Below, in pieces: positions 37,577 to 48,318 of a stretch of DNA of 50,107 nucleotides. The stretch spans positions 1 to 50,107 of the forward strand of contig JAQMWT010000326.1 of the NCBI GenBank assembly GCA_029834535.1. The letters run 5' to 3'. Every line of letters starts with the position of its first letter. The first letter of the stretch is position 1. The notes beneath the pieces are model-generated. The model searched no databases, was not told the DNA's origin, and saw only the letters and a list, made by a program, of their open reading frames with translations. Source of the stretch: Chrysophaeum taylorii. Its lineage: Eukaryota > Sar > Pelagophyceae > Pelagomonadales > Pelagomonadaceae. A program made the translations under genes and the position numbers.

Positions 37577-38460
37577 TCAGCGAAGAGTTCATCCAGCTTG
37601 GCTTGCACATCCAGAGAAATGGAGCCGTCAGATGTGCGACACACACGCATGCCTAGGAGGGTATGGACAGGTTCAAACTGCTCTACAGCATACCGTTTGT
37701 GGAGGGCATCCTGTAATTCAGTACGAAGAGGGTCGTCATTGGACACAATAACAATGTCGTCTACAGACAGACTGCATACGACGAACTTAGCATGTGCGGA
37801 TACTCGAGCATATAGGCAAGAGTCCGAATGCAGGCGTTTGTAACCAAGGCTACGAAATAAGCCGTCTATCTATTTGTTCCAAAGGGATGGTGATTGCCTA
37901 AGTCCATAAAGTGACTTCAGCAGTTTCGGTAAGCGTCGGCCCTTGTACTTAGAGTCATCGGGGTCGATAAGCTTGATGCCGTCTGGTAATTGAACATAGG
38001 CATTGGCATCGATGTCAGACTGAACGAAGGCGTTCGGGACGTCTGCATGGTAGACAGGCAATTGCTTGTATGCTGCAATAGCTAGTAGTACCCGGATTGC
38101 GGTCATAGTGGCCATGGGGCTGAAGGTACCAAAGAAATCGGCGCCAAGAGATGCTAGGAAGCCACGTTGTACGAGGCGAGCCTTGTGCTTAACGTATTTG
38201 CCTGCAGAGTCTGTTTTGATCTTCAGCACCATCTTGCTGTCAATAGGACGAGAGACACCGTCGGGTAAGGAAAGTTTGAAGCAGCCAAAGCGGATAATGT
38301 CGTGGAGTTCATTGGCGATGGCCTTGAGGTAGGCGTGCCTGTTTTCAGGCGACAAACCGTGGAGGCACTTAAGTTTATATTCGTCAATGGAAACGTCCGC
38401 TTCTTGGACCTTATATTCGTCAGGACCAACAACGGCTGGTGAATTATAGTTTAGCGACGT
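37390..38460 (-). pseudogene. Copia-type reverse transcriptase (Copia B), 3' truncated
   Basis: NRHAYLKAIANELHDIIRFG starts the RT (RVT_2 pattern). KMVLKIKTDSAGKYVKHKARLVQRGF, YHADVPNAFVQSDI, LKSLYGLRQSPSLWNK, and SVDDIVIVSND with VDD at about 37756-37764 (catalytic) follow. MTTrunc-style connection LLGKLVFMQVACRPD begins the link to RNase H, which is then lost. In-frame TAG codons stand at 37870-37872 and 37486-37488. The frame differs from the preceding integrase frame (shift near 38455). Confidence 0.85.
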
Positions 38461-39400
38461 TGCGGTCGAGGCTTGTGCGCAACTTCGGGATAAGCGGAAA
38501 CAGCGTCAGTAGGAGTAGTAGGGGCAGATTCCAGTTGGATATGGATAGTAGGGTCGGTACGTAAGACCTGGGTGATGAACTCTGTAGAGACCAGAAGGTA
38601 TTCCTCCAAGTCAGCCAGAGATGCAGAAGTAGCGCCAAACTCGGATGAGTTGTGATCAATAAAGCTGGTCGGCGCCAGGTACGTAAGTGCATATTGTAAG
38701 GAAGAAGTGCCAAAGGCAGCAGCGTGTTCAGTGAACGCAGATAAAAGGGGCTGAGGAATAGGGCACGTAGGTGAAGCATCCGCAGTTAAGACGGTTGCAG
38801 CTGGGATGCTGGATGCGCACTTGGCGTGGGCGAAGTAACCATCGACGTACGGGTAGCGGGCAAGTAAGTCAGTGCGCAACGGGAGAAGAAGACGAGCTAA
38901 CAACGCATGTTCCCCCTCTGAGCAGATAGCAGACCAGAGGATACCACCACGGAGATGAAGGGCGGAGAGGGCGGGAGACTTGAACGTAAGAAAGTGGTGG
39001 CGAAGATCCCAGCGGAAATCGGCGAGCTTGCCACCAGCGGCTTTGTAAGCACCAATAGTAGACGCTTGTAACCGGGCTCGGATATTTTTCATAGAAGTGG
39101 CCTTGCGAGTGTTAGGCTGTTTGGAACCTGGGACAAGAATGAGGTCATCTTGTGCAAAAAGGTCTTTGTAAGAAGGAAGCAAGGGCGGCGGTGACATAGA
39201 GCCAGATTCGTCGGCGAGAGCGTCAGAAGAGGGAGAAGAGGCCGGAGTAGGGGACGAAGAAGGAGCTGAAGGAGGTGGGGAGTGCCCCCTCTGAGGATGA
39301 GGAGTCCTTGCCCCCCTCTGAATGACATGGTCTTGGATAGGGGTGTGGGGTGTGAGCGAGAAAGGCGCGGAAGGAGCGTGAGGCGGAGGAGCTAGTTCAG
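38451..39400 (-). CDS. Extra domain of unknown function between integrase and RT (Copia B)
   Basis: Part of the 444-aa frame 39785-38451. After a P/S-rich linker (THTPIQDHVIQRG) and a short acidic-aliphatic segment comes about 210 aa of ordered-looking sequence: KNIRARLQASTIGAYKAAGG, LRHHFLTFKSPALSALHLRG, EGEHALLARLLLPLRTDLLA and LADLEEYLLVSTEFITQVL. Most Copia elements have only a short disordered linker here. I do not recognise the domain; the high content of Leu and hydrophobic heptads suggests helices. It is open throughout, so it may be under selection or simply young. Confidence 0.5.
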
Positions 39401-41728
39401 GATCAGGAGTAGGATGCTGCAACATGTAGAGGAATTGCAGCTTGGACGAAACACGAATTTGTCCGTTTTCAGGGTTGAGGACGACGTCAGCGAGATGGTC
39501 GACGCGTGGGGAGACGAGCGGGTTTTGCGCGTTGGCGCAACAGAGATACAGATATTTGCGGCGGCACGGTTCCCACTTGTGGTGTTCATGGGGCTCCAAT
39601 AGGAGGTAACATTCAGCGCCGAAAATCTTGAGCATATCGTGTTGGGGAGTGTTTAGTTGGTTGTAGAGTAGCTGTTGCGGACTCAGAATAGCATGATGAA
39701 TGCGCTCGAGCGTGGCGTTCGGGAGAAGGTTATAGCTTTGAACGGTGTGTATCACCGCCCACGGAAACATGATGGCTGGTTCCACGATCTTGGCGCCACG
39801 ATAGTGAGCATTAAGGAGAGAACGAAGGCGAGTTGAGGAGGCGGAGGCGATGAAACCGATGGCGGACTCAACTTCAAAGTAAAGTGGTGCATGTACGGCG
39901 GGAAGGCGATGAGTTGAATGCCCTTATCGACGCGGTACGGGGAGGTAATGTGCTGGCTAAAGTAGGGCTTGAAGGCATCGGAGTAGAGGGTGCGCATGTG
40001 CACGTTGAGTTGTGTACGACAAAAGTCATACACAAAATCCAGAGCTTGAGTGAACTCCGTGGCGTTGGTGGTGCGTGTAAAGTACACCAAGAGAAATTTC
40101 GAAATGAGTTCCTTGAAGACGATGATATGTGTGAAGCCTCCCCATTCGGATGGGATGGTCACATAGCCGCCGTCGCACGCCCAGACTTCGCCGGCTTTGT
40201 GAGTTTGCTCAAAAGAAGGCTTGGTCGCATTGAAATGCTTGTGCGGGTGGCGCTTGTTGTGTGCGATGCAGTCGGTGCATAAGTCGCGATATGGTATGTC
40301 AGAAGCAGAGAATCCAGGGCGAGCAAGTACGTTGGGGGCCTTGGCAGCGACGTTGTCGGGGCAGTGATGCACCCGGTGAAAGCGATTGGCACGTTCTTTG
40401 GCATTGAGATATTCGGTGGATCCGTGTGCGAGGGACTTACGAGGAATTGGATGAGCGGGAATGTGCCGTTTGCGCCGAACATCGAACTTGAGTTCGGTGT
40501 CTAAGGCAGGGGAAGGCGGTGCGTCGTCATCCTGGTGCGCAGCAGGGTCACTTGGAGGTGCATCCTCATCATCACGAGTAACGAGAGTATCTTCGTAGGA
40601 CGAAGATATATAGTTTAACGACATTTCGGTCAAGCAGTTGCTGGAAATAGACATCATAAAAGCTTGTGCTAAAGACAAGGTATCTGTGCTGCACGTGGTG
40701 GAAGCTTGATTAATGGTCATGAAATTGGATACATAGGATTTCTTAGTCACTGCAGCAGTATGTTGAAAGGTAGGGTCCAACATAAGGGATTTAATATCGG
40801 CAACGAGGAGCGAAAGGTGCTTGTACAGAGTGCTGTACGTACCGGCAGGCAGAGCATTGCTGAGCATGTCACAGCAAAGGTCATGGCGTAGAGACAATAG
40901 GAAGGATTCCTGTTGTTTGGTGTGGTTGTTAGCACGAATCAACTCCGGTCGAGTGGGGTAGCGTAATTTTCCGTTGCGAGGGTCGAGTAAAATAATATTG
41001 GCATACCCTCGGACGGTTGGCAATGGAGCAAGCATTGAGTGGATTTTAGAGCCGAGTTTGCGGTCACTTCCACGAAGGTACCCTATATAGCGACTATGAG
41101 ATAAGTGGTGATCTTCCAGAGCAAAATGAGAGTCCTTGTAATCGAAAGAGTTGTCGGTGGCCTTGTAGGTAAGGCAGCCAGGCATCACAAGAGCGCATCT
41201 GGACAAGAGTTTTTGTATGGCGGTGCCATAGGTGGCAGCGGAGCCAACTTGGGGAAGGGCTTGGACTATCCACAAGTAACCCATAAACGGCTCCAAATAT
41301 ATGGACCTGTCCCGGTCGCGGGGGATGTCGGAAGCAGTGAACGTATACGTGCTTCCAAAGGCGTTGATGGGGGTTTGCTGTTTGGTGGTGGCATTCTCTA
41401 TGGTGAGGTTGCCGTCGGAATGGTGGCCACCAGTTAAGAAGTAGGAGTTGTGTGATGTTGATGAGGTTGTAAGTAATAACCTGTGTGACGGTTGGTTAGT
41501 TTCAAAAACGGTTATGTAATAGGACACAGGAGTGGGTGAGTTAGTGTGTAAGCTGGCAAACAAGTTATAGAGGATTGTAAAAACCTTGACGTGTATAGGA
41601 TGTGTTGCATTGGGTAATGGCTCCATAGAGGAGCGTTTAATGCACAACTGATGATAAGTACACTCGGATTGAACAGAGTGAGTACGTTGTTCGTGAGCCT
41701 GTTGTGAGTGAAGGCGAAGCAGTAACAT
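39400..41728 (-). pseudogene. Copia B: MTase motif X, unknown region, zinc finger and integrase
   Basis: The frame 41728-39752 (658 aa) begins with the end of MTase motif IX and has LPNATHPIHVKVFTILYNL as motif X. About 350 residues of unassigned sequence follow (FMGYLWIVQALPQ, HSRYIGYLRGSDRKL). Then comes the HHCC finger (RVHHCPDN to DLCTDCIAHNKRH) and the integrase core: EVWACDGGYV (first Asp), EWGGFTHIIVF, and RTLYSDAFK (second Asp). After a frameshift near 39850 the frame 39785-38451 gives the C-terminal part, including FGAECYLLLEPHEHHKWEP then RRKYLYLCC, a signature of Copia integrases. The catalytic Glu block lies in the broken part. It inserts element cDNA; the frameshift inactivates this copy. 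Confidence 0.75.
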
Positions 41729-41737
41729 ATTGAGGGA

Positions 41738-42533
41738 TTAAAGGTCAGCCATAGTAAGCTGAGCAGAACCTGTGCGAGAGTAAGGTGCAAAAGTTTTAGG
41801 GACGGGGATGTATGGAGGATCGGGGAACACCCGGATCCAGTCTTTGGATATGTGGTTAGGTAGCCAAAGGCGCTTGGGAATAGCTTGTAGATCATCCACG
41901 ATCTTTAGGAAGGGGCGTGGATGGATGATGGGCCACGATAATAGGTTAATTGGTCCAGTAGAATATCTGCGTGCGATGCATATCCATATTTCTCTAGATT
42001 GGTAGTCGCCAGAGGTAGGTCGGGAACCTATCAACAACATCGACACAGTAATCAAGTGTAGTATGGATAAGGTTGGCTACTGCGATGTGGTCTTGATGAC
42101 AGTACTTATGCGGAGGCGTCATCTCAGCCAGTAGTACCAAGGGCTGGTTTAGCTTGATGACAGACAACATGCTGTCGAAAAGAGAGTCGTCCAGCAGGCT
42201 GTGTAAGTCTTCTGTCTTGTGCTGTTTTAGTAAATTCCTGTTTGTGCAGGGAGGAGTGATCTCAATTATATCACAATGGAATGTGCGCCTTTCCTCTGGT
42301 GAGATTAGGTGAGGGTGATTAATAAAGGCGATGAGAGATTCAAATAATAATACAGTAGGAAAACGGTGGCGTAACATACGAACAAGCGTATCATCAGACT
42401 CAACAACAACTTTTACATTGATATTTAAGCCTAAGTCATTAGTGGCTTGAGACAGGAACGCCGGAGTTGACAAACCAGAACAAAGTAACATGACAGAGGG
42501 TTTGCGGAGATTGGACTCTTGTGAGAGAAACAC
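41738..42533 (-). pseudogene. C5-MTase of Copia B (one frameshift)
   Basis: The frame is continuous with the upstream protease except for TGA at 42549-42551. Visible: VMLLCSGLSTPAFLSQA (motif I), VVVESDD (motif II), EITPPCTNRN (motif IV; PPC at 42246-42254), LVLLAEMTPP (motif VI with Glu), then after a frameshift near 41997 SREIWICIARR (motif VIII) and a P/I-rich target-recognition-like stretch. QLTMADL-stop-SLNMLL is motif IX, with TAA at 41738-41740. Motif X follows in the next frame (41728 on). It would methylate cytosine; PC and Glu are kept. The glycine loop is unusual (SGLSTP). The order protease-MTase-integrase is the same as in Copia A. Confidence 0.75.
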
Positions 42534-42548
42534 TGGGCGTGAGAGTAG

Positions 42549-43871
42549 TCAGGTTAATGGCTGCGTGTTCTGCTGAACAAATTTGTTCTGTTTCCGAAGA
42601 TTGAGAACCAAAGGGCGAATCCACGAGCGATCTGGTAAAACTCTTTGGAGTAGGTAGTTGTAGTATGCCAGTAGATCCCTGTTTTCATGGTATCGCTTGA
42701 GGGGAAATGCGAGAGAGCGAAGTTCCAGCCGCTTGTCGCGCGCGATGTTGTAAGTGAGACAAGGGAGAGCGGGTAAATTAGCTGCTACATAGTGTATGGG
42801 TATACGTACATCTTTGTCTATGCGGCTCGTGACAGCGCTGAGCTTTGGCTCAGCTCGATCATTGAACACAGTGGTCAGGTTTGTCTGGTTCCACTCGAGC
42901 ATACTCAGGATAGCGAGATGTCGGTCATGCACTGGCTGAAGACATAAAGCGAAGTCGATCTTAACATAGCCAACTTGTGGATGATCTGGTAGGGGAATAA
43001 CGATGTTACGTGTTAACATCATGTGTGATGCCCGTTGTTGTCCTGTAGCCGTCTGAATAACAATCGGCGCGTATTTGGAATCCAATGGAATTATATGATT
43101 GGGTATTGCGAAATCGCAAGTGGGCATCATCAATGAGATGGTAGCACAAGAGTCAAAATGTAGAAAATAGCAATGTGGAGGGAGACTGTTTACCTTCATG
43201 TAGTTGGTGAGGAAGGCGTTTTCCGAATGTGGGCAAGTAGTGGAGAGGCTGGCTGTGAAGAAGTTCTTCAGCAATAACAGATTCGTTGGAATAATGATCG
43301 GTTGAACAGGTGGTGATGGTTCGTCAGCCTCATCAGCCATGCCGTGCTTTTCATCAAATGACGATAGCGAAGTATGATCGGCATCCCTTTTGGTTTCGGC
43401 GTGTGATGATGCGTTGAGGGCAGATTGGACCTGTGAAGATAGCGAGGACAATAATGCTGGTGGTAAAGCCGAGATGGCGGAAGCGGTAAAGAGGTTAGGC
43501 ACGGTATTAGAAGGATTACCCTGTGTGTTTGTAGTAGGAGGAGTTGCCTTTGGGGTGGGAGCAGTAACAACAGTATGGTGTTGTGGCTCCACGTAGTTTA
43601 ACGACTTTTCGGTCGAGGATAGATGAACGTCTACATCATAAATGATGTCTTCTGCAAACATGAGCTGTTCGTTTAGACGAAGTAAACTACTGTTGTCCTC
43701 AGTAGATGTCGTTGACAGAATGTCAGCTGATTGTAATAGAGTCTCAAATAACTTGTTGATATTCTGTTGTAGCTGAGCCGTGGTATCATTATCTGTCACA
43801 TGCTTCGTAAGTTCACTACACTGTTCTCGCAGGGTGTTTAAGGTGTGGTTTGTTCGATCTAATAATTTCAT
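42549..43871 (-). CDS. Copia B spacer and aspartic protease (440 aa)
   Basis: The ATG (43871) overlaps the gag stop as ATGA. Residues 1-110 are helical and Gln/Leu-rich (NTLREQCSELTKHV); 115-200 are T/P/S-rich and disordered. From residue 230 comes the protease: CYFLHFDSCATISLMMP has the active site DSCAT in place of DTGAT. Later VGYVKIDFALCLQPVHDRHLAILSMLEW has the shape of the second half of retropepsins. It would process the polyprotein. The Gly to Cys change in the active site is unusual and may mean loss of function. It runs without interruption to TGA at 42549. Confidence 0.65.
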   Translation of the reverse strand: MKLLDRTNHTLNTLREQCSELTKHVTDNDTTAQLQQNINKLFETLLQSADILSTTSTEDNSSLLRLNEQLMFAEDIIYDVDVHLSSTEKSLNYVEPQHHTVVTAPTPKATPPTTNTQGNPSNTVPNLFTASAISALPPALLSSLSSQVQSALNASSHAETKRDADHTSLSSFDEKHGMADEADEPSPPVQPIIIPTNLLLLKNFFTASLSTTCPHSENAFLTNYMKVNSLPPHCYFLHFDSCATISLMMPTCDFAIPNHIIPLDSKYAPIVIQTATGQQRASHMMLTRNIVIPLPDHPQVGYVKIDFALCLQPVHDRHLAILSMLEWNQTNLTTVFNDRAEPKLSAVTSRIDKDVRIPIHYVAANLPALPCLTYNIARDKRLELRSLAFPLKRYHENRDLLAYYNYLLQRVLPDRSWIRPLVLNLRKQNKFVQQNTQPLT

Positions 43872-45412
43872 GTTAGACCGAGAGGACCTGTCAAAAGTGC
43901 GGGGTAAATTGGACGGTCATGGGACTGTCCGGCAGTTTTCTTGGTGACGTAAGAATCACCAGGACGATAATACGATAAATCGCTGCGAGAGAAAGGCTGG
44001 CGAGCATCATTAGAGTTACGCAAGCGTCTAGCATTAAACGTGGAAGATGTACCAGGTTGGGACGAAGTGATGAAGGCGAGTGTGTTAGCAGTTTGAGTCA
44101 GACTTTTGTCTGATGAGTCCAAAGTGTTTGTAAGTAGTAACTTTGGCTTTGGTTGAGATGATAAACCTTCGACATAGGGTTGCCAAGAAACAGGGCGTTC
44201 TAAGCGTCTTTTGTTCGACCCATTTGATACTACATTGTAAAGGTCTAATGCGCATTCTAAAATGTAGCTAGGGTTGGTAGGGTGACACAATCGTTCAGCT
44301 TCTGGCACAGGTCGAGATGAAGATCGGGTTTCGTACATATAACACCAATCTACCCAACCACGATCGTAACGGTTGTTGCTGGTATTATCGGCATAATGCC
44401 GATGTATCTCTTCATAGATTTTCCTACAAAGAGTGCCAAAGTCGAATTGAAGGTCAGTCTCTTCCTGGTTAAGTTGGTAAGAGATTTGCCTAAATGCTAG
44501 GACAGCTTCGATAAATACATGGACATACCAGTTAGGATTATAAACAACAGAGTTAAATTGCTGTTTCAAATAGGACACATCAGTAGTCGTAACAGACTCG
44601 TAGTGACTAAAGGCGATGAGCATAATAGCTCGAGCCTTGTTGGGTAAATAACTTTTGTTGTATACCTCATTGATGGCGGGCCAGGCCGCAAGTGCCGGTT
44701 TTCCAACACTTTCAAGATTGAAGTAAGTATGCAAGAATGTAGCGTACGTGTTCTGATAAGTGTGCCAGTCAGCAGTTAACGAAAACGTGGTAACAGGGGC
44801 ACGAACACGGGTGTCGAAAGCTAATGCCTTCGGGTGCGCGCGATTTAAGATTCGTTCCTCTTCTAAGAAACGAGCATTGATTTAAGGACGTAATGCCTTG
44901 ACTTCATAGTCGTAACAGACAGTAGCTACCTGAGCTACTTCTGCATCAGGTAAGTGGGGGAAAGCTTCGTTGGTGAAATGCCATTCCTGATACTCAGGGG
45001 GCAATTCATCAACAGCTAAACGGAGATCAGCAGCCCTATCGGTCTTCCATTCCAGGAAAACGCGATCGAGAATTTGATTCCGGAGGATCTCGTAGTCCTT
45101 GCATGGCCGAGTATATGCTTCGTACGAGTCGTAATCGAGGAAAGCATCGGCATGACTGGACCGTAGTAATTGCTTGATATGCTTCATTTGCAAGGATACC
45201 TTGCGGTTCTGAAGCTGGAATCGATTTCCGTTGTTAAGAAACCCAACTACAGGAGCTTCGAGCTTCAATATATCCGCACCTGTGATCGCCTTGGGTGCGG
45301 CTCGTGCTGCGTGTTCTGCCATAGCAGTTGACAGGGAACCTGTGGGTTCAGTCACGCAACTGACACTGTCTAGACATTCTAAGGGGGTCTGTCTATCGGT
45401 GTCTATGTACAC
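43868..45412 (-). pseudogene. gag: Gag of Copia B (one internal stop)
   Basis: A single frame from ATG 45412 to TGA 43868, broken only by TAA at 44882-44884. The first part has ILKLEAPVVGFLNNGNRFQ and SYEAYTRPCKDYEILRNQIL. The second has FLHTYFNLESVGKPALAAWP, LPNKARAIMLIAFSHYESV, NPNWYVHVFIEAVLAFRQIS, DWCYMYETRSSSRPVPEAE and LERPVSWQPYVEG. The copy starting at 49114 shares YTFFNFES..KPAL.MWP, PNKLRAVMLLA and WCKLYETRSG, confirming a gag family. No CCHC knuckle is visible. It forms the particle. The C-terminus overlaps the protease ATG (ATGA), hinting at coupled re-initiation. Confidence 0.75.
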
Positions 45413-46100
45413 TCATCGTTTTCGATGGAAAGATGTCTATTCATAGTAGTGTCGCTAAACGTAGTCACTCAGGCAGCTGGTTAGTTTTGGTGCTCTCAAG
45501 GAGCTTGTTAAGTGCATTGCCATGAAATGTACGAGTGGACGTACCCAAAATATTCCATAACATGTGTGCTAGAGTACAGGTTAGCCAATTACACGCACAT
45601 CAACATTGACATGACAATACGATACTATGAACAGGTGCACACAAGGTTACACGATCACGTGTGCAAAAAGAAAAATTATATACAGCCCAATGGTAATGGC
45701 GTTGTATTCACAAGCGTGTTTTCGTGTCGAGGCTAAACAGGCGCGGTAACTGTTCAAAACCCATAGGTTACGTGCACGTTTTAACACAAGGTTTCTCAGG
45801 GACCCGCCCGGGCCCATAACCTGCAGAGCATTAGCAAGCAGTGGTAAGTCACCTGGGAAACCATCCCGTCTCATCATGAACGTCTGGAAGTATTTAATTC
45901 GGGGAATGAAAAGGTATGTTCCCTATATCCTCAGAACACGACAGGCGGCATCTAGAACTACACGAGAAAGGTAAAGTGTATAGTGCTACATACCTCGGGA
46001 CGCGCTAGACCATGATGATGAGCGTAGGCACAAATCAGAGGACTATTTGATTGTGTAGAAAGGAAGAAGAAGGGTAAGGAAGAGATCACGCTCTCAACGG
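45413..46100 (-). repeat. Probable 5' LTR and leader of Copia B
   Basis: No ORF of note. CTCTGCAGGTTATGGGCCC (minus strand, about 45812-45830) matches CTCTCCAGGTTATGGGCCC at 48558-48576 in the region upstream of the related gag at 49114, so both are LTR sequence. LTR ends could not be fixed. Confidence 0.45.
45671..45683 (-). promoter_or_regulatory. Possible TATA box of the Copia B LTR
   Basis: TGTATATAATTTT on the minus strand, about 260 bases upstream of the gag ATG, inside the presumed LTR. Confidence 0.35.
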
Positions 46101-46104
46101 ACGG

Positions 46105-46481
46105 ATAAGGGTAAGAGGCAGCAGATTTCTCTGCACTATCTCCGCCAACCTTCAGGGAAAGACTTGCTACTAGATTATGATGCTCACGACAATCCCCTTC
46201 CATCGGACATGTCGTTCATACGTAACAGTCCTATACTTGGAGACTCTGCCTCTGCTATTCATCTATCTAATAATCCCGACAGTGCGACTAAGGCCAAAGC
46301 TATTAGCACACGCTGGTTCCGTATTCGCGACTACGTACAGTTAAAACGTATACGTCTACATCATGTTTCCGGTACCCATAATATCGCCGATGGATTTACT
46401 AAACTCTTTGGAGCTCCGCTCTTCAGCAGATTTCGCACGTTACTCGGCTTGCAACGACCCATAGCTCAACAAGATGGTTAA
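46105..46481 (+). pseudogene. Copia RNase H, C-terminal part, of the right-hand Copia
   Basis: EAADFSALS (about 46117-46143), then in the next frame SPILGDSASAIHLSNNPDSA, KAISTRWFRIRDYVQLKRI, LHHVSGTHNIADGFTKLFG and FRTLLGL. These match the Copia RNase H end (DN.SAI.L..NP, KHI..R.HFIR, V.T..Q.AD..TK). It removes RNA from hybrids. The DN of the family is DS here. The upstream RT part is absent; the fragment begins where the Copia B LTR region ends, so a deletion or rearrangement lies at about 46100. Confidence 0.8.
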
Positions 46482-46554
46482 TCATTACCCTTCATTATAT
46501 CCGAAATGACTTTAACTAACCCTCCTATGTAAAGGAATACTGGCTCGCTAAAAT

Positions 46555-48318
46555 GTGAAATGCAATGAAAGATGTGATGTGGAGATCCCTTTCAAGATGA
46601 ATCCCACTAAAAACAAAGATGCTGCGAGCCGGCGCCATTCTGTCCTGAACCGTGGCCGTGGTGGTGTGTCGTCACTATCCCCACCTTTTAATGCCCTCAA
46701 TCCAAGCGCTGCTCCGACTAGTTCTCCTAATCGGAAGCATCAAACCTATCTGTCGGTGGCTCAAGGACATCAATCTACGCCCGTTACGCCTAAGGCGCCC
46801 AAGGCAACTGTCCAACGACAGTCTAAATCGCCAACATCAAAGTCTGAGTATTTCCTGTTCAAACATTGCAAGTTTGACGCACTTGCGATGATGTCAGGGA
46901 ACATCACTGCTCTTGGTTCGTCCCCGCCGAATTTTCTTATCCCGCAGCATAAGGACCCTCAGTGCTGGCTTAAGTCTTTGCAGCAGCTGCTTACCGAAGC
47001 ACAACAGACAGAGTTTGTGGATAATGTCCAATATTCAAGTTCATTGCTGTGCGTCAAAGCCAAGCGCATTCGGAATGCCCCCGCTATATCACCTAATGAA
47101 GGTATTCGCTTTCACCGCTTTCCACCCATTAAAGGGGTTGTCAAAGTACATGTGGCGTGTACAAAATGTTATAATAAAACCGATATGCCGGGTACACCCC
47201 TTGTGCTCATCATACGTACTGAAGATGAGCTTAAAACTGACAGGGTACGCCAAATTATTGAGGATCATCTCGCGTCTGAGCAACATGCATCGCACTGCTT
47301 CGATGTACCGCGCCCTTTCTTTCTGTTGATTTGCGTGATGTGCAACTTGTCAAATCACGGGATAGCGTTAATTCGCAATAATCAGCATCCCTTCCAACTC
47401 TCTTGTTATAATGATCCAGCTGCCCACATAAGAGCTATAATCCTCCGCCTTGGAAAGTCCATTGCTATTAACAAGCTGCTCAAAGAGGCGCTCATGCAGA
47501 CTACAACATCCCTTAACGTTGATGCTTCTAAAATTCTCGTCAACCCTGACGCTCACGCCCCGCTTTTACTTCAGCTGCCCTTCATTTCGAGTGTAAATCT
47601 GGAGATCCTTGTAGCAGCTTGGTCTTTGTTACAGTCCGCCGAAGATAAAACCTGTGTAGTTACCAATCCTGAGGAGTTACTTAATGTGCTCATCGAACGC
47701 TTTGTTAACGATGTTTCTCATCAACTTGACGCAACTTCTTCCGAGACGGTACCGCCAATGCTTAACTACTTTCGCCAACTTCCACCTGATCAACAATTAG
47801 CATTTAAAAACGTGTTAGTCCAAGTTGGCTACCCATCCCATATAATTGATACCTTCTCTGATAATACCTCTTCTGAAGATGTGTCACCAGCGCCGATCGA
47901 TAATCCACCCGCTGAGCCCACGCCAGATAAAGCTAACGACAATATGGCTGAATCTTTACACCAATTAAAAGAAGAGATTCGGTCTTTATCCTTACGTCTC
48001 ACTAACACCGAACAGCAATTGATGGCACGAGAACATCAACTATCGCTTGCACTAACTTCTCTCACACAGATGCAAGAAACCTACGAAACTCTAAATACTC
48101 AAGTGACCGAGAACATCAAACATGTTTCTTTGTTAGATAACATCTTGTCAAGTCTTCAAATGCATATCCAGAGAGCTACACTATTATGTGTGCGACACTG
48201 GAACATTTCACACCTATCTCTACACGAGGGTTTTCTCTCCGTAATACGGCTTTCCCTCTCTCCTTCTTTCCTTACCCCTTCCGCCCTTTTATCTCAGATT
48301 ATGAAGAACCCAATCTGA
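46555..48318 (+). CDS. Extra 587-aa ORF downstream of Copia RNase H (unknown function)
   Basis: An uninterrupted frame on the same strand, 74 bases after the RNase H stop, in the position where some LTR elements carry an additional or env-like gene. The first 95 residues are basic and S/P-rich (RRHSVLNRGRGG). About 100-330 look globular with a possible zinc-binding set: VACTKCYNK, HLASEQHASHC and ICVMC. A P/E-rich linker (EDVSPAPIDNPPAEPTPDK) precedes a coiled coil (about 465-545, LHQLKEEIRSLSLRLTNTEQQ). No signal peptide or membrane span is evident, so it is not a typical envelope protein. I do not recognise the family. Being open for 587 codons among decayed neighbours makes it worth noting. 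Confidence 0.7.
   Translation: MKCNERCDVEIPFKMNPTKNKDAASRRHSVLNRGRGGVSSLSPPFNALNPSAAPTSSPNRKHQTYLSVAQGHQSTPVTPKAPKATVQRQSKSPTSKSEYFLFKHCKFDALAMMSGNITALGSSPPNFLIPQHKDPQCWLKSLQQLLTEAQQTEFVDNVQYSSSLLCVKAKRIRNAPAISPNEGIRFHRFPPIKGVVKVHVACTKCYNKTDMPGTPLVLIIRTEDELKTDRVRQIIEDHLASEQHASHCFDVPRPFFLLICVMCNLSNHGIALIRNNQHPFQLSCYNDPAAHIRAIILRLGKSIAINKLLKEALMQTTTSLNVDASKILVNPDAHAPLLLQLPFISSVNLEILVAAWSLLQSAEDKTCVVTNPEELLNVLIERFVNDVSHQLDATSSETVPPMLNYFRQLPPDQQLAFKNVLVQVGYPSHIIDTFSDNTSSEDVSPAPIDNPPAEPTPDKANDNMAESLHQLKEEIRSLSLRLTNTEQQLMAREHQLSLALTSLTQMQETYETLNTQVTENIKHVSLLDNILSSLQMHIQRATLLCVRHWNISHLSLHEGFLSVIRLSLSPSFLTPSALLSQIMKNPI

Larger units (their letters stand above)
37390..46100 (-). mobile_element. Ty1/Copia family B carrying a C5-MTase; 3' end lost
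   Basis: Minus-strand order: probable LTR (about 46100-45413), gag (45412-43868), protease (43871-42549), MTase (42533-41738), unknown region plus zinc finger and integrase (41728-39752 and 39785-39400), a 200-aa extra domain (to 38451), RT (38460-37390). The Copia order is clear. RNase H and the 3' LTR are missing at the junction with the Copia A-like fragment. From protease through integrase the frame is largely continuous, broken by a few stops and frameshifts. Confidence 0.85.

Noticed and set aside
46555..48318. Envelope gene
   Set aside because: The position fits, but no signal peptide, membrane span or cleavage site is seen; left as unknown.
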